From CAIXPS01 sp034430115 (lineage in GTDB: Bacteria > Chloroflexota > Anaerolineae > J036 > Brachytrichaceae), in assembly GCA_034430115.1 (NCBI GenBank), contig DAOUFG010000063.1, positions 22,580 through 86,579 of the forward strand: 64,000 bases of DNA. The letters are read 5' to 3'. Shown one piece after another: positions 41,379 to 49,539 of this stretch. The position numbers and the translations under genes were made by a program. Position 1 is the first letter of the stretch. Each line of letters opens with the position of its first letter. The notes under the pieces were generated by a model. That model was not told the DNA's origin. It searched no databases and saw nothing but the letters and a program-made list of their open reading frames with translations.

Positions 41379-43292
41379 TTATTTTGCCTGTAGCATGACA
41401 TAAACCGGCAGACCACTCCGCTCGTGCGCGATGAAGGTCTCTGTTACTTGCATGCCCATTGAGTTAGCGATTTGTGTAAATGCCTGCCGCCGATTATAAA
41501 CGGCGAAACGATCCCATAGGACGATATATTGATGTGAGGGATCGCGCAGTAGCGCCTGCACGTTTTGCTTGAAGGCCTCATCCGGCTGCGCCGAAAAGCC
41601 AAATATCTCCTGCGGTCGCACGCGGTCTGCGGTGAGCACGCGCACGTTCTTCTCGATGCCCCAATCCAGCGCAATCGGCGCGTCGATATGTTCCGCGTCC
41701 AGGTGCGCCGCCAGCTTGTAAATTGCATCAGAGAAGCGCCCCGACCCTCCGGTGCTTGCCAGCGTCGCGTGATGCTGTTCGCTCACCCACAGGTCGCGCC
41801 AGACGGGCACCGCCAGCAGAACGATGACGATCAAGGGAGCAAGGGCGCGGGAGAGCCAGCCTGGAGATTGGAGATTAGAGATTGGAGATTGACGCATTTC
41901 GCTTGACGATTGGCGTACATTGCGTGCAGCATTATTGCCCATCCCAGCGCCGTTGATGGCAGCGTTTTTAGGCTCGATCTGTCGATTACGAATGCCTAAT
42001 CTCCAATCTCCAATCCCTTGAGTGATCGGTTGCGCCAGCCACACCGCCGCACAGGCCACCACCATTTGCGGCAAGGGCAACATGATGAACAGGTGTGTGG
42101 CCCACAGGCCCGACACGGTGAACGCGCTAATCAGCACGGTGATGGCGATTGCCGCCAGCAGCGCCAGCCACTTATGCCAGTCGCGGCGCACAATGGCCAG
42201 GATGCTTCCGCTCACGGCGGCGATCACAAAGGTGGGCACCGCGTAAATGTTGCTAAAGGGCACGCCGTTGTACCAGAAGTAGCTGCCGTCGATGAAAACG
42301 TTGAAATCGGCGATTGCCTTTTGCAAGTTTGTCCAAAAGTCGAGGTTGTTCACCCCATAGTTGGTCGGTTGACCAAGCGACTTGAAGAGCAGCCCCAGCG
42401 TGTAGGCGTTGCGCAGGTCAAATGGTTGGCTCAGCAGGTCGTGCAGGTTATAGTAAATGAGCGGTGCCGCGCCGATGAGCGTGCCGAGGAAGACCCACGG
42501 CGCCGCCCGCACTGTCTGCGCCAGCCTGTGCCGCGTCTGGCCGGCGGACGTGCCCAGCCACACCAGCCCTATTGCGCCCAACGCCACGATCCACCACAGG
42601 AAGATCAATTTGGCCCACAGGCCCAGGCCCAGGAGCACTCCGGCGGCAATCAAAAGGAGATTAGAGGTTGGAGATTGGAGATTAGGAATTGACGAATCTC
42701 CATCGTCGAATCTCAAATCTCTAATCTCTCTTCTACGCCAGCGTTCCAGCAACAGCAGACTGCCGAGTGAGAAAACCGTCATCACCGAGGTGACGCTGAT
42801 GCCCTGGCGGCTGAACCAGATGAACGACGGGTTCACCGCCAGCAGGATCGCCGTCACCATCGCCACGCCGTGCCCAAACCACGCCCGTGCCAGCAGATAG
42901 GCCAGCACGATTGTGAGCGCCGAAAAGAAGATCGGCTCTGCGCGCGCGGCCACCACGCCGGGGCCAAACAGCGCCATGAAAGGCAGGCTGAGATAGCCGT
43001 TCAGGCTGCCCATGTAGTCCATGAGCATGACCGGATAGGTGTAGTTGCCCAGGGTGAGCCCGATCCCGCGTAGCAGCGGCGTCGGCTCGCCGTGCATCAC
43101 CTGCAACATGGGCACCAGGTCGAGCGCTTCATCGTAATAAAGCCCCGGCAGTGCCAACTGATGAAGCGAGATATAGAGGAAGCCGGAAATGGCGATTGTC
43201 AGAGCCAGGTAGGGCGAAAGGCGAGCAACATACCACGAAACCGGTTGCGCGCTTCGTCTTTCGCCTTTGCTCCTTTGTCGCACTTGCACCAT
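41379..43292 (-). CDS. GT39-like polytopic membrane glycosyltransferase located between atpG and atpD
   Basis: 637 residues with about ten or more membrane helices. The first loop YYDEALDLVPMLQVM has the acidic residues of the GT-C (PMT/ArnT-like) fold, followed by RAEPIFFSALTIVLAYLLAR, and a C-terminal soluble domain. It may transfer a lipid-linked sugar to protein or lipid; donor and acceptor unknown. The ATG at 43292 lies 10 nt after atpG; the ORF extends upstream but overlaps atpG. Two repeat-derived segments sit inside (about residues 186-212 and 424-477). Confidence 0.82.
   Translation of the reverse strand: MVQVRQRSKGERRSAQPVSWYVARLSPYLALTIAISGFLYISLHQLALPGLYYDEALDLVPMLQVMHGEPTPLLRGIGLTLGNYTYPVMLMDYMGSLNGYLSLPFMALFGPGVVAARAEPIFFSALTIVLAYLLARAWFGHGVAMVTAILLAVNPSFIWFSRQGISVTSVMTVFSLGSLLLLERWRRREIRDLRFDDGDSSIPNLQSPTSNLLLIAAGVLLGLGLWAKLIFLWWIVALGAIGLVWLGTSAGQTRHRLAQTVRAAPWVFLGTLIGAAPLIYYNLHDLLSQPFDLRNAYTLGLLFKSLGQPTNYGVNNLDFWTNLQKAIADFNVFIDGSYFWYNGVPFSNIYAVPTFVIAAVSGSILAIVRRDWHKWLALLAAIAITVLISAFTVSGLWATHLFIMLPLPQMVVACAAVWLAQPITQGIGDWRLGIRNRQIEPKNAAINGAGMGNNAARNVRQSSSEMRQSPISNLQSPGWLSRALAPLIVIVLLAVPVWRDLWVSEQHHATLASTGGSGRFSDAIYKLAAHLDAEHIDAPIALDWGIEKNVRVLTADRVRPQEIFGFSAQPDEAFKQNVQALLRDPSHQYIVLWDRFAVYNRRQAFTQIANSMGMQVTETFIAHERSGLPVYVMLQAK
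41855..42022. repeat. Repeat cluster inside the GT39-like gene (copy 1)
   Basis: GGAGATTGGAGATTAGAGAT at about 41872-41891 and CTAATCTCCAATCTCCAATC at about 41996-42015 face each other in the coding sequence. In frame they give SPISNLQSP on one side and GDWRLGIRN on the other, replacing or extending a loop between membrane helices. Confidence 0.85.
42652..42737. repeat. Repeat cluster inside the GT39-like gene (copy 2)
   Basis: GGTTGGAGATTGGAGATT and CGAATCTCAAATCTCTAATC arms in the coding sequence, in frame, giving REIRDLRF and SIPNLQSPTSN in a loop between helices. Confidence 0.85.
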
Positions 43293-43302
43293 TCGCGCGT
43301 CG

Positions 43303-44196
43303 CTAGCTTTCTGCTCGCGTGATCTGCGCCAGCGCTTCTGCACCGCCGGAGATATCGAGCAGTTCGTTGGTAATTCCCTGCTGGCGCGCCTTGTTATAGG
43401 ACAGCGTGTAGCCGGCAATGAGGTCGGTGGCTGCGTCGGTGGCGTTGCGCATGGCAACCATCCGGGCAGCATGTTCGCTGGCGATCGACTCCAGGACCGC
43501 CTGGTAAACCTGCATTTCGGTTAACCGGGGCAACAACGTATCGAGAATTTCCTGCGGGCCGGGCTCAAAGTCATACGAGGGGCGCGGGCCGCTGGCAGAT
43601 TGGGCGGGGATCAGGTCTTCCGCCACGAGCGGCAGCAACTTCTTCGTCACAGGTCGCTGGACGGCCCGGCTCTGGAATTCGGTATACACCAGGTACACCT
43701 CATCCACGTCGCCATTCAGGAAGCTATCGGTCAGCGTGCGCGTTGCGCCGGTGGTATCCAGTAGCGTGGGGCGCGAAGGCAGGCCCGAAAAATCGGCGAT
43801 GACCTTGCCGCCACGGCGATAAAGAAAGTCTCGCCCTTTGCGACCGACGGTGACGTAACTCACCGGCTTGCCGAGTTCACGCGCAAATTCCAGCGCCAAG
43901 CGCCCGACGTTGGTGTTGAACGCGCCGGCCAGCCCACGATCGGAAGTGATGACCAGCAAGCAAGCGCTCTTCACTTCGCCGCGCATGGTGAGGAGGGGGT
44001 GGCGCGTCTCGCCGCCCGCCAGCGACGCAACGCTGGCGAGCAGTTCACGCGCTTTTTCTGCGTATGGTTTTGTTGCAGTGACGGCATCCTGGGCACGGCG
44101 CACCTTGCTGGCGCTGACAGCTTCCAGCGCATTGGTGATTTGCCGGATGTTGCGCACGCTCCGGATGCGACGTCGTATCTCTCGTGCGGTTGCCAT
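43303..44196 (-). CDS. atpG: ATP synthase F1 gamma subunit
   Basis: 297 residues; ATAREIRRRIRSVRNIRQIT at the N-terminus and the C-terminal helix EALAQITRAES with NKARQQGITNELLDISGGAEA are the usual gamma sequences. The central stalk. Its ATG overlaps the atpA stop (TAATG). Confidence 0.95.
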   Translation of the reverse strand: MATAREIRRRIRSVRNIRQITNALEAVSASKVRRAQDAVTATKPYAEKARELLASVASLAGGETRHPLLTMRGEVKSACLLVITSDRGLAGAFNTNVGRLALEFARELGKPVSYVTVGRKGRDFLYRRGGKVIADFSGLPSRPTLLDTTGATRTLTDSFLNGDVDEVYLVYTEFQSRAVQRPVTKKLLPLVAEDLIPAQSASGPRPSYDFEPGPQEILDTLLPRLTEMQVYQAVLESIASEHAARMVAMRNATDAATDLIAGYTLSYNKARQQGITNELLDISGGAEALAQITRAES

Positions 44197-45920
44197 TATC
44201 GGCTCCAGGTTCGGTTGAAGCTTTCGATTGCTGTCTTCAGCTTGGCTGCGGTATCATCACTGACGCGCTTCTCGGCGTGAATCGTATTGACGATGTCAGA
44301 ATTGGCCGAGTCCATGTAATTGATGAAGTCCGCTTCCCAAGCCACCACTTTGTTGACCGGGATATCATCCAGGAACCCATTCGTGGCGGCGAAGATGGCG
44401 CTCACCTCTGCGGCCAATGAGCGCGGCTCATACTGCTTCTGCTTCAGCAGTTCGGTCAGGCGGCGGCCACGTTCCAATTGGGCCAGCGTCGCCTTGTCCA
44501 GGTCGCTGCCGAAGCTGGCGAAGGCCTGCAACTCACGGAACTGCGCCAGTTCCAGCTTCAATCGCCCGGCGACCTGTTTCATCGCGCGCGTCTGTGCATC
44601 GCCGCCGACGCGGCTGACGCTGAGGCCGACGCTGATGGCCGGGCGGATGCCGGCGTTGAACAGGTCCGACTCCATGAACAACTGGCCGTCGGTGATGGAA
44701 ATCACGTTGGTGGGCACGTAGGCCGAGATGTCGCCCAGTTGGGTCTCGATGATCGGCAACGCGGTGAGCGAGCCGCCCGAGAGCGGGTCGCGTACAATCT
44801 TGTACCCCTGGCCCATTTCCTTCAATGCGTGCTTGGCGTTCTCTTCGCCCAGCGCGCCGTCATAGACCTGTCCATTGACGCTCTCGCCCGTGCCCCAGGT
44901 GTCGGGCGCGTCGGCCTTGCGGATCACGAAGCGTGGAGCAAGCCGCGCGGCGCGTTCCAGCAGGCGCGAGTGCAGGTAGAAAATGTCGCCGGGGTAGGCT
45001 TCGCGCCCTGGCGGGCGGCGCAACAGCAACGACACTTGGCGGTATGAATAGGCATGCTTGGTCAGGTCGTCGTAAACGCACAACGCGTCGATCACCGGTT
45101 CGGCCTGACCGTTGATCGTCACGCCGTTCTCCATAATTTCTTCGCCGATGGCGGCACCGGCGTAGGGGGCAATGTATTGCAGCGCCGCCGAATCTGATGC
45201 GGAGGCCACCACCACGATGGTGTAGTCCATCGCGCCGAAGCGCTCCAGGGTAGCCACCACGCGCACGACCTGGGCCAGCTTCTGGCCGATGGCGACATAG
45301 ATGCACACCATCCCTTTGCCCTTCTGGTTGATGATGGTGTCGATGGTGACGGCGGTCTTGCCGGTGCTGCGGTCACCGATGATCAATTCGCGCTGGCCGC
45401 GCCCGATTGGGAAGGCGGCGTCGATCACTTTGATGCCCGTTTGCACCGGGGTGTCCACGTTGGCGCGCTCAATCACGCCAGGGGCGATGCGCTCCAGTGG
45501 GCGGAAGCGAGTGGTGTTGATGGGGCCTTTGCCGTCCAGCGGGCGTCCCAGCGGGTCAACCACGCGGCCGATCAGCGCTTCCCCAACCGGAACCGAGATC
45601 ACGCGTCCGGTGGAGCGTACCGTGTCGCCTTCTTCGATCTCTTGGAAATCGCCCATGACGATGACACCGACCTGGCCTTCATCCAGGTTCAGCGCCATTC
45701 CGAGCGTTCCCGTCTTGGTGAACTCCACCAGTTCAGCGGCCTGTACGGTGGACAGCCCGGAACAGATGGCGATCCCGTCGCCGATTTCAACCACCGTGCC
45801 TACGTCCACTGCCTGGAGCGTGGGAGCAAATTGGTCGATCTTCGAGCGCAATGCTTCGGCAATATCCGATAGATTTAGTCCCGGTACGGTCAGTGGACCG
45901 TCCGAATTAGTCATCGTCAT
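44196..45920 (-). CDS. atpA: ATP synthase F1 alpha subunit
   Basis: 574 residues, longer than the usual 500-520 mainly through a C-terminal extension. Walker A IIGDRSTGKTAV, the alpha-specific region FRLRPL-like FRPLERIAPG, and SVGLSVSRVGGDAQ are present. Start at 45920 follows GGGAGGG. atpH, atpF, atpE and atpB, which normally precede atpA, are not here; a parvulin-like gene lies upstream instead. Confidence 0.95.
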   Translation of the reverse strand: MTMTNSDGPLTVPGLNLSDIAEALRSKIDQFAPTLQAVDVGTVVEIGDGIAICSGLSTVQAAELVEFTKTGTLGMALNLDEGQVGVIVMGDFQEIEEGDTVRSTGRVISVPVGEALIGRVVDPLGRPLDGKGPINTTRFRPLERIAPGVIERANVDTPVQTGIKVIDAAFPIGRGQRELIIGDRSTGKTAVTIDTIINQKGKGMVCIYVAIGQKLAQVVRVVATLERFGAMDYTIVVVASASDSAALQYIAPYAGAAIGEEIMENGVTINGQAEPVIDALCVYDDLTKHAYSYRQVSLLLRRPPGREAYPGDIFYLHSRLLERAARLAPRFVIRKADAPDTWGTGESVNGQVYDGALGEENAKHALKEMGQGYKIVRDPLSGGSLTALPIIETQLGDISAYVPTNVISITDGQLFMESDLFNAGIRPAISVGLSVSRVGGDAQTRAMKQVAGRLKLELAQFRELQAFASFGSDLDKATLAQLERGRRLTELLKQKQYEPRSLAAEVSAIFAATNGFLDDIPVNKVVAWEADFINYMDSANSDIVNTIHAEKRVSDDTAAKLKTAIESFNRTWSR

Positions 45921-45941
45921 TCAATACCCTCCCAGGAAACT

Positions 45942-45970
45942 TCGTAAATCGTTTCATCTGGCTGTGTCAA
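45942..45970 (-). promoter_or_regulatory. Candidate promoter upstream of atpA
   Basis: Minus strand TTGACA (45965-45970) followed after 17 nt by TTACGA (45942-45947), a weak -10. It lies between the parvulin-like gene and atpA and would give the F1 genes their own start. Confidence 0.4.
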
Positions 45971-46026
45971 CGGTAAGGCAATGATACCTGATGGCGATAA
46001 AGCCCGAAAGGTGCCTGCCGCTCCGC

Positions 46027-47373
46027 TTAGTTCGTCGTATTCGTGGTCTGTCCGTATTCCTCTTGGAACTGGGTAATATTGTTCTTTAAAGCACTTGGCA
46101 TGACCGACACGGGGTCCACCAGGCTTTGCACTGTGTTCGTGTCGGCGCTGGCTGCGGTCAGCCAATCGCTATAGGCCTGGCTTTGCGCCTGGCTCAGGTC
46201 TGAATCACTCAACTGGCGCACTTCGCGGCCCAGGGGCAACACGATGAAGTAGCCGCCGGCGAGCTGCGACGTGATGACGCCGGTGGGCTGGTTCAGCGGT
46301 GCGCTCTCTAGTTGAGCCAGCACTTCATCGCCGAACATGCTCGATACCGAGGCTTTGCTGGTCCAGTCGTCACTCGCGCCATAACCGATGGATACCGGCT
46401 GCGTGATGGTGTTCACTTCAGAAATGAGGGCCTCAAAAGTGATCTGGTTGGTGGACAGCAGATTCAAATATTGCGTGGCCGTGGCGACCTCATTGAAGCG
46501 CACATAATCGAACTTGTAGTGTTGCGTCATGGTCGGCACTTCCTGCGCAATCGCGTCCTTCAGTTTCTTGGTCAGCAGGTTGGACTCATAGACGCGCATG
46601 AATTCGCCGGCCTGGTAGCCCAGGGTGGTGTAATAGTCTTCACCGTTCTTCTGGCCTTGTTCCAAATCCGCCAGGCTGATCGAGGTGGGCTGCAAGCGCT
46701 GTGTAGCGGTGGGCAGCGGCCCCTCAGTCGGCGTGGGGGTGAGCGGCTCGGTATTGGTGACGGACTGAGCGGTTGCCACGGGGGTTGCTGTGACAGTGGG
46801 CGTCAGGGTCGGCGCGGGCGTGAAGGGTGTGTACGTGGGGAATGGCGTGAGTGTGGGGCTGTAATAGCCCAGCGCGTATTCGAACTCCTGCTGCACTTCG
46901 GCCTGCGTCACGTTGATGCCGCGCTTGCTGGCTTCCTGCCGGATCAGCTTATCGTCGATCAACGCTTGCAGCGCATTGCGCGCGATTGTATCGCTGCTGG
47001 CCTGCAGCATGACCTGTTGCAATTGCTGTTGGTAATATTGCACCAAGAAAGAAGAACTCTGGTCGCTGGATTGCTGGAGTTGCTGTATTGCCGAGGCGAG
47101 CTGGCTATAGCTATATTGCAGATTAGCAAATTCCAACTTTTCGCGGGATTGTACTTGTGAGACGCTGATCGTTTCACCGCTCACGATGGCTACGGCGCGG
47201 TTGGGTTCGTAAACGAATTGTTGATAAACGAACGCGCCGATCAGTGCCAGTACGACGACGGCCACCACGATGCTGCCGATGACGACGTATTTGCGGGTCA
47301 GCCGTTCGCGCTCGTAGCGTGAGAGATTGTGCTGTTCCAGCACACGTTGAGACAAAATGGGCTTGTTAGGCAT
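46027..47373 (-). CDS. SurA/PrsA-like membrane-anchored parvulin-type chaperone
   Basis: 448 residues. One N-terminal membrane anchor (about 28-50, YVVIGSIVVAVVVLALIGAF) is followed by an extracellular SurA-N-like helical domain (VSGETISVSQVQSREKLEF, ALIDDKLIRQEASKRGI). Then comes a Pro/Thr-rich linker (about 173-235, TPFPTYTPFTPAP) and a C-terminal parvulin-like part (QPVSIGYGASDDW, VITSQLAGGYFIVLPLG). It probably assists folding of exported proteins. ATG at 47373 chosen; the upstream extension is not supported. Catalytic residues of PpiC are not obvious. Confidence 0.8.
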   Translation of the reverse strand: MPNKPILSQRVLEQHNLSRYERERLTRKYVVIGSIVVAVVVLALIGAFVYQQFVYEPNRAVAIVSGETISVSQVQSREKLEFANLQYSYSQLASAIQQLQQSSDQSSSFLVQYYQQQLQQVMLQASSDTIARNALQALIDDKLIRQEASKRGINVTQAEVQQEFEYALGYYSPTLTPFPTYTPFTPAPTLTPTVTATPVATAQSVTNTEPLTPTPTEGPLPTATQRLQPTSISLADLEQGQKNGEDYYTTLGYQAGEFMRVYESNLLTKKLKDAIAQEVPTMTQHYKFDYVRFNEVATATQYLNLLSTNQITFEALISEVNTITQPVSIGYGASDDWTSKASVSSMFGDEVLAQLESAPLNQPTGVITSQLAGGYFIVLPLGREVRQLSDSDLSQAQSQAYSDWLTAASADTNTVQSLVDPVSVMPSALKNNITQFQEEYGQTTNTTN

Positions 47374-47394
47374 ATTGGGTCGCGAGCAAGTTAA

Positions 47395-47447
47395 TATAAA
47401 AACAAAACACCCTGCCTCGGCATATTGAGCCTGTTGCCAAGGCAAGG
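47395..47447 (-). terminator. Intrinsic terminator between ssb and the parvulin-like gene
   Basis: Minus strand: 13-bp stem (47435-47447 with 47410-47422) containing two G-U pairs and a 12-nt loop, followed by TGTTTTGTTTTTATAT. It separates rpsF-ssb from the downstream gene, which begins only about 25 nt later; a TATATT at the end of the T run could serve as a -10 for the next gene. Confidence 0.75.
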
Positions 47448-47484
47448 CGCTTATAAAAACTAAGCAGGCTGATTACTGACCGAG

Positions 47485-47892
47485 CTAAAAGGGAAACCCT
47501 TCATCGCTTGCTACATCATCTTCAACTTGTTGGCCGAAATCCTCATGTGCGAGATGAGCCCGGCGCTCACCCAGGAGCACCATTTCATTGGCAACGATCT
47601 CGGTGCGATAGTGGCGTTTGCCATCCGCATCTTCCCAGCCACGCGTTTGCAAACGGCCCTCGATGTAGACCTGCTGGCCTCGCACCAGGTGTTGTTTGCA
47701 AATCTCTGCCAGGTTTCCCCAGGCAACGACGTTGAACCACTCACTGTCCTCGCGACGTTCGCCTTCAGGAGTTACCCACGTGCGCTTCGTTTCGACCGCA
47801 AATGATGTAACCGGCTTGCCACTTGGCGTGTAGCGCATTTCAGGGTCGCGCCCAAGCTGCCCTATGATCATGACCTTATTCAATCCGCGCAT
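47485..47892 (-). CDS. ssb: Single-stranded DNA-binding protein
   Basis: 135 residues with the OB-fold pattern LNKVMIIGQLGRDPEMRYTPSG and WFNVVAWGNLAEICKQHLVRG, and an acidic C-terminal tail ending in DEGFPF, close to the DDDIPF interaction motif of SSB. It follows rpsF by 44 nt as in many bacteria, but rpsR and rplI do not follow. Confidence 0.95.
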   Translation of the reverse strand: MRGLNKVMIIGQLGRDPEMRYTPSGKPVTSFAVETKRTWVTPEGERREDSEWFNVVAWGNLAEICKQHLVRGQQVYIEGRLQTRGWEDADGKRHYRTEIVANEMVLLGERRAHLAHEDFGQQVEDDVASDEGFPF

Positions 47893-47936
47893 GGAGACGA
47901 CCTCATATCAACGAATCAACGAACAACCCAACAATT

Positions 47937-48368
47937 TCACGGTGTGGTGGTCTCTGGTGACGTCTCTACCGGCGCCGCAGTCTCTGGGGCTGCCGGTGCT
48001 TCCGAAGTGGTTTCCGTAGCGGCTGGTTGCTCAGCCACAGGGGCCGCCTCTTCGGCGGGTGCGGGTGGTGCCGGCAGTTCATCATCCGCGCGAATGAACA
48101 GGTAGCGGACGATGTCTTCCATCAGACGCAGACGGGCTTCGACCTTAGAGACCGAATTTGCTTCCAGTTGCACCAGTTCAAAGACGTACTGCCCTTCACG
48201 ATATTTACGAATGGGATACATCAAGCGGCGAAGACCCCATTGATCGACTTTGATAATGCTTCCGCCTTCTGCAGTAATTGTATCCTTTACCTTCTCTAGC
48301 AGGTTTGCCAGATTGGTCGCGTCGGTGTCCGGTTTGACAATAAACGTTAATTCGTAGTTACGCGTCAC
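47937..48368 (-). CDS. rpsF: Ribosomal protein bS6 (GTG start) with Ala/Pro/Glu tail
   Basis: 143 residues. RNYELTFIVKPDTD and GLRRLMYPIRKYREGQYV are bS6 sequences. GTG at 48368 is preceded by AAGGAG with 9-nt spacing; the ATG at 48413 is too far upstream and lacks support. About 45 C-terminal residues are Ala/Pro/Glu/Thr rich, longer than usual. S6 binds S18 in the 30S platform. Confidence 0.92.
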   Translation of the reverse strand: MTRNYELTFIVKPDTDATNLANLLEKVKDTITAEGGSIIKVDQWGLRRLMYPIRKYREGQYVFELVQLEANSVSKVEARLRLMEDIVRYLFIRADDELPAPPAPAEEAAPVAEQPAATETTSEAPAAPETAAPVETSPETTTP

Positions 48369-48411
48369 TGATCTATGCTCCTTCCCATGGAAATTGCCCT
48401 CTTCTATTCGC

Positions 48412-48443
48412 AAAAAGCGCGGACGCGCACGGGGCGTGTCCGC
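48412..48443 (-). promoter_or_regulatory. Hairpin plus T5 in the rpsF leader (possible attenuator)
   Basis: GCGGACACGC and GCGCGTCCGC arms (48419-48443) with a 5-nt loop are followed on the minus strand by TTTTT. It might be a weak terminator or the binding site of the S6:S18 complex that regulates this operon in other bacteria. Only the structure is seen here. Confidence 0.4.
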
Positions 48444-48537
48444 ACCTCGCTTGAGAGCGGAAAGTTAGGCAACAACTATAACACGTTTTTTGTTACAATG
48501 ATCGTGCGCTGGAATTATTCATCTAAGAGGCCCATAT

Positions 48538-49473
48538 ATGCATAAACGCGCGTTGCTGTCCGTTGATGGTGGTGGGATTCGTGGCATCATTCCTCTGTGT
48601 GCTTTGGCCGAAATGGAACGCCAGCTCGGCCGGCTATCGCGCGAGGTGTTTTCTTTTGTCTCAGGCACCTCCACAGGCGCGATCATTACAGGTGGGCTGG
48701 CCTCGGGGATGAGCGCAGAGGCGATGCTGGCGCTGTATCAACAGTTGGGTTCACAAGCCTTTCGCTTCGATTTGCTCGGTTTCGTCACCAGCCTGGGTTC
48801 CTTTCGCTATCGCAGCAAACCGCTGGCCGAACTGATGACCTCCTATTTCAAAGACGCTACGCTCAATAGCCTACCGATCGATGTGTTGATCCCGGCCACG
48901 CGCGTCAGCGATGGAAAGCCGTGGTACTTCGTGCGTGATAATCCCTGTAACGCCGGCAAGACGGGTGGCGTGAAGCTGGTGGATTGCGTCACCGCCTCCG
49001 CTGCCGCCCCGACCTTTTTTGAAGCCTACGACGTGCCCGAGATTGGCCCGTGCATCGATGGAGGCGTGGGCATCGCCGGGAACCCGGTATATCAGGCCTG
49101 CGTGGAGGCCTTCTACTATACGACGCCGGGCAGCTACGTCCCCGCCGAGACGCTGGTGGTCTCATTGGGCACGGGCTATGGCCCAACCGCCGCGACGCCG
49201 CACAACCTGGTGAACTGGGTGGAATGGGTGGTGGGTGAGCTGCTGGCGATCCCGGCCGACCAACAAACGCAACTGGTGTTGCGCCACTTCCAGACGGCGG
49301 GCACCACGCGCATCAACCCCGCTTTGCCACATGACATCAGCATGGATGACGTCAATGCCGTGGCCGATCTGATGAAGATTGGGCGTGCCTTTGCCGCCAA
49401 GCTGGACTGGAACGACATCCTTTCGGGCAAGCTGGCGTTGAAGCCAAACGCACACTTACAACGCGCCAATTGA
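48538..49473 (+). CDS. Patatin-like phospholipase
   Basis: 311 residues. The oxyanion motif DGGGIRGIIPL, nucleophile elbow GTSTG (Ser about 45) and catalytic Asp in DGGVG are all present, so an active Ser-Asp acyl hydrolase is expected. Cytosolic, with no signal peptide. It stands alone, divergent from rpsF; a TACAAT at about 48495 may be its -10. No nucleotide cyclase is adjacent, so a CapV-type immune effector role is not supported. Confidence 0.9.
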   Translation: MHKRALLSVDGGGIRGIIPLCALAEMERQLGRLSREVFSFVSGTSTGAIITGGLASGMSAEAMLALYQQLGSQAFRFDLLGFVTSLGSFRYRSKPLAELMTSYFKDATLNSLPIDVLIPATRVSDGKPWYFVRDNPCNAGKTGGVKLVDCVTASAAAPTFFEAYDVPEIGPCIDGGVGIAGNPVYQACVEAFYYTTPGSYVPAETLVVSLGTGYGPTAATPHNLVNWVEWVVGELLAIPADQQTQLVLRHFQTAGTTRINPALPHDISMDDVNAVADLMKIGRAFAAKLDWNDILSGKLALKPNAHLQRAN

Positions 49474-49504
49474 GCGGAGTGGCCGGCAGGGATTATCATT
49501 TGCT

Positions 49505-49525
49505 CACTTTATGGATAGTAAAGTG
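49505..49525. other. Short palindrome before the large membrane protein gene
   Basis: CACTTTA and TAAAGTG arms separated by 7 nt lie 14 nt upstream of the next start codon. It could be an operator or a weak terminator without T tract. Confidence 0.35.
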
Positions 49526-49539
49526 GGCTTTGGCGCATC

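Noticed and set aside
41860..42735. Possible CRISPR-like array from repeated AATCTCC/GGAGATT units
   Set aside because: Units are 7 nt, imperfect, without regular spacers, and no cas genes are near.
45917..46165. 82-codon frame before atpA as a possible delta subunit
   Set aside because: It overlaps the parvulin-like gene and bears no likeness to AtpH.
48538..49473. Patatin as a CBASS effector (CapV)
   Set aside because: No CD-NTase, Cap2 or Cap3 gene adjacent; neighbours are rpsF and a membrane protein.
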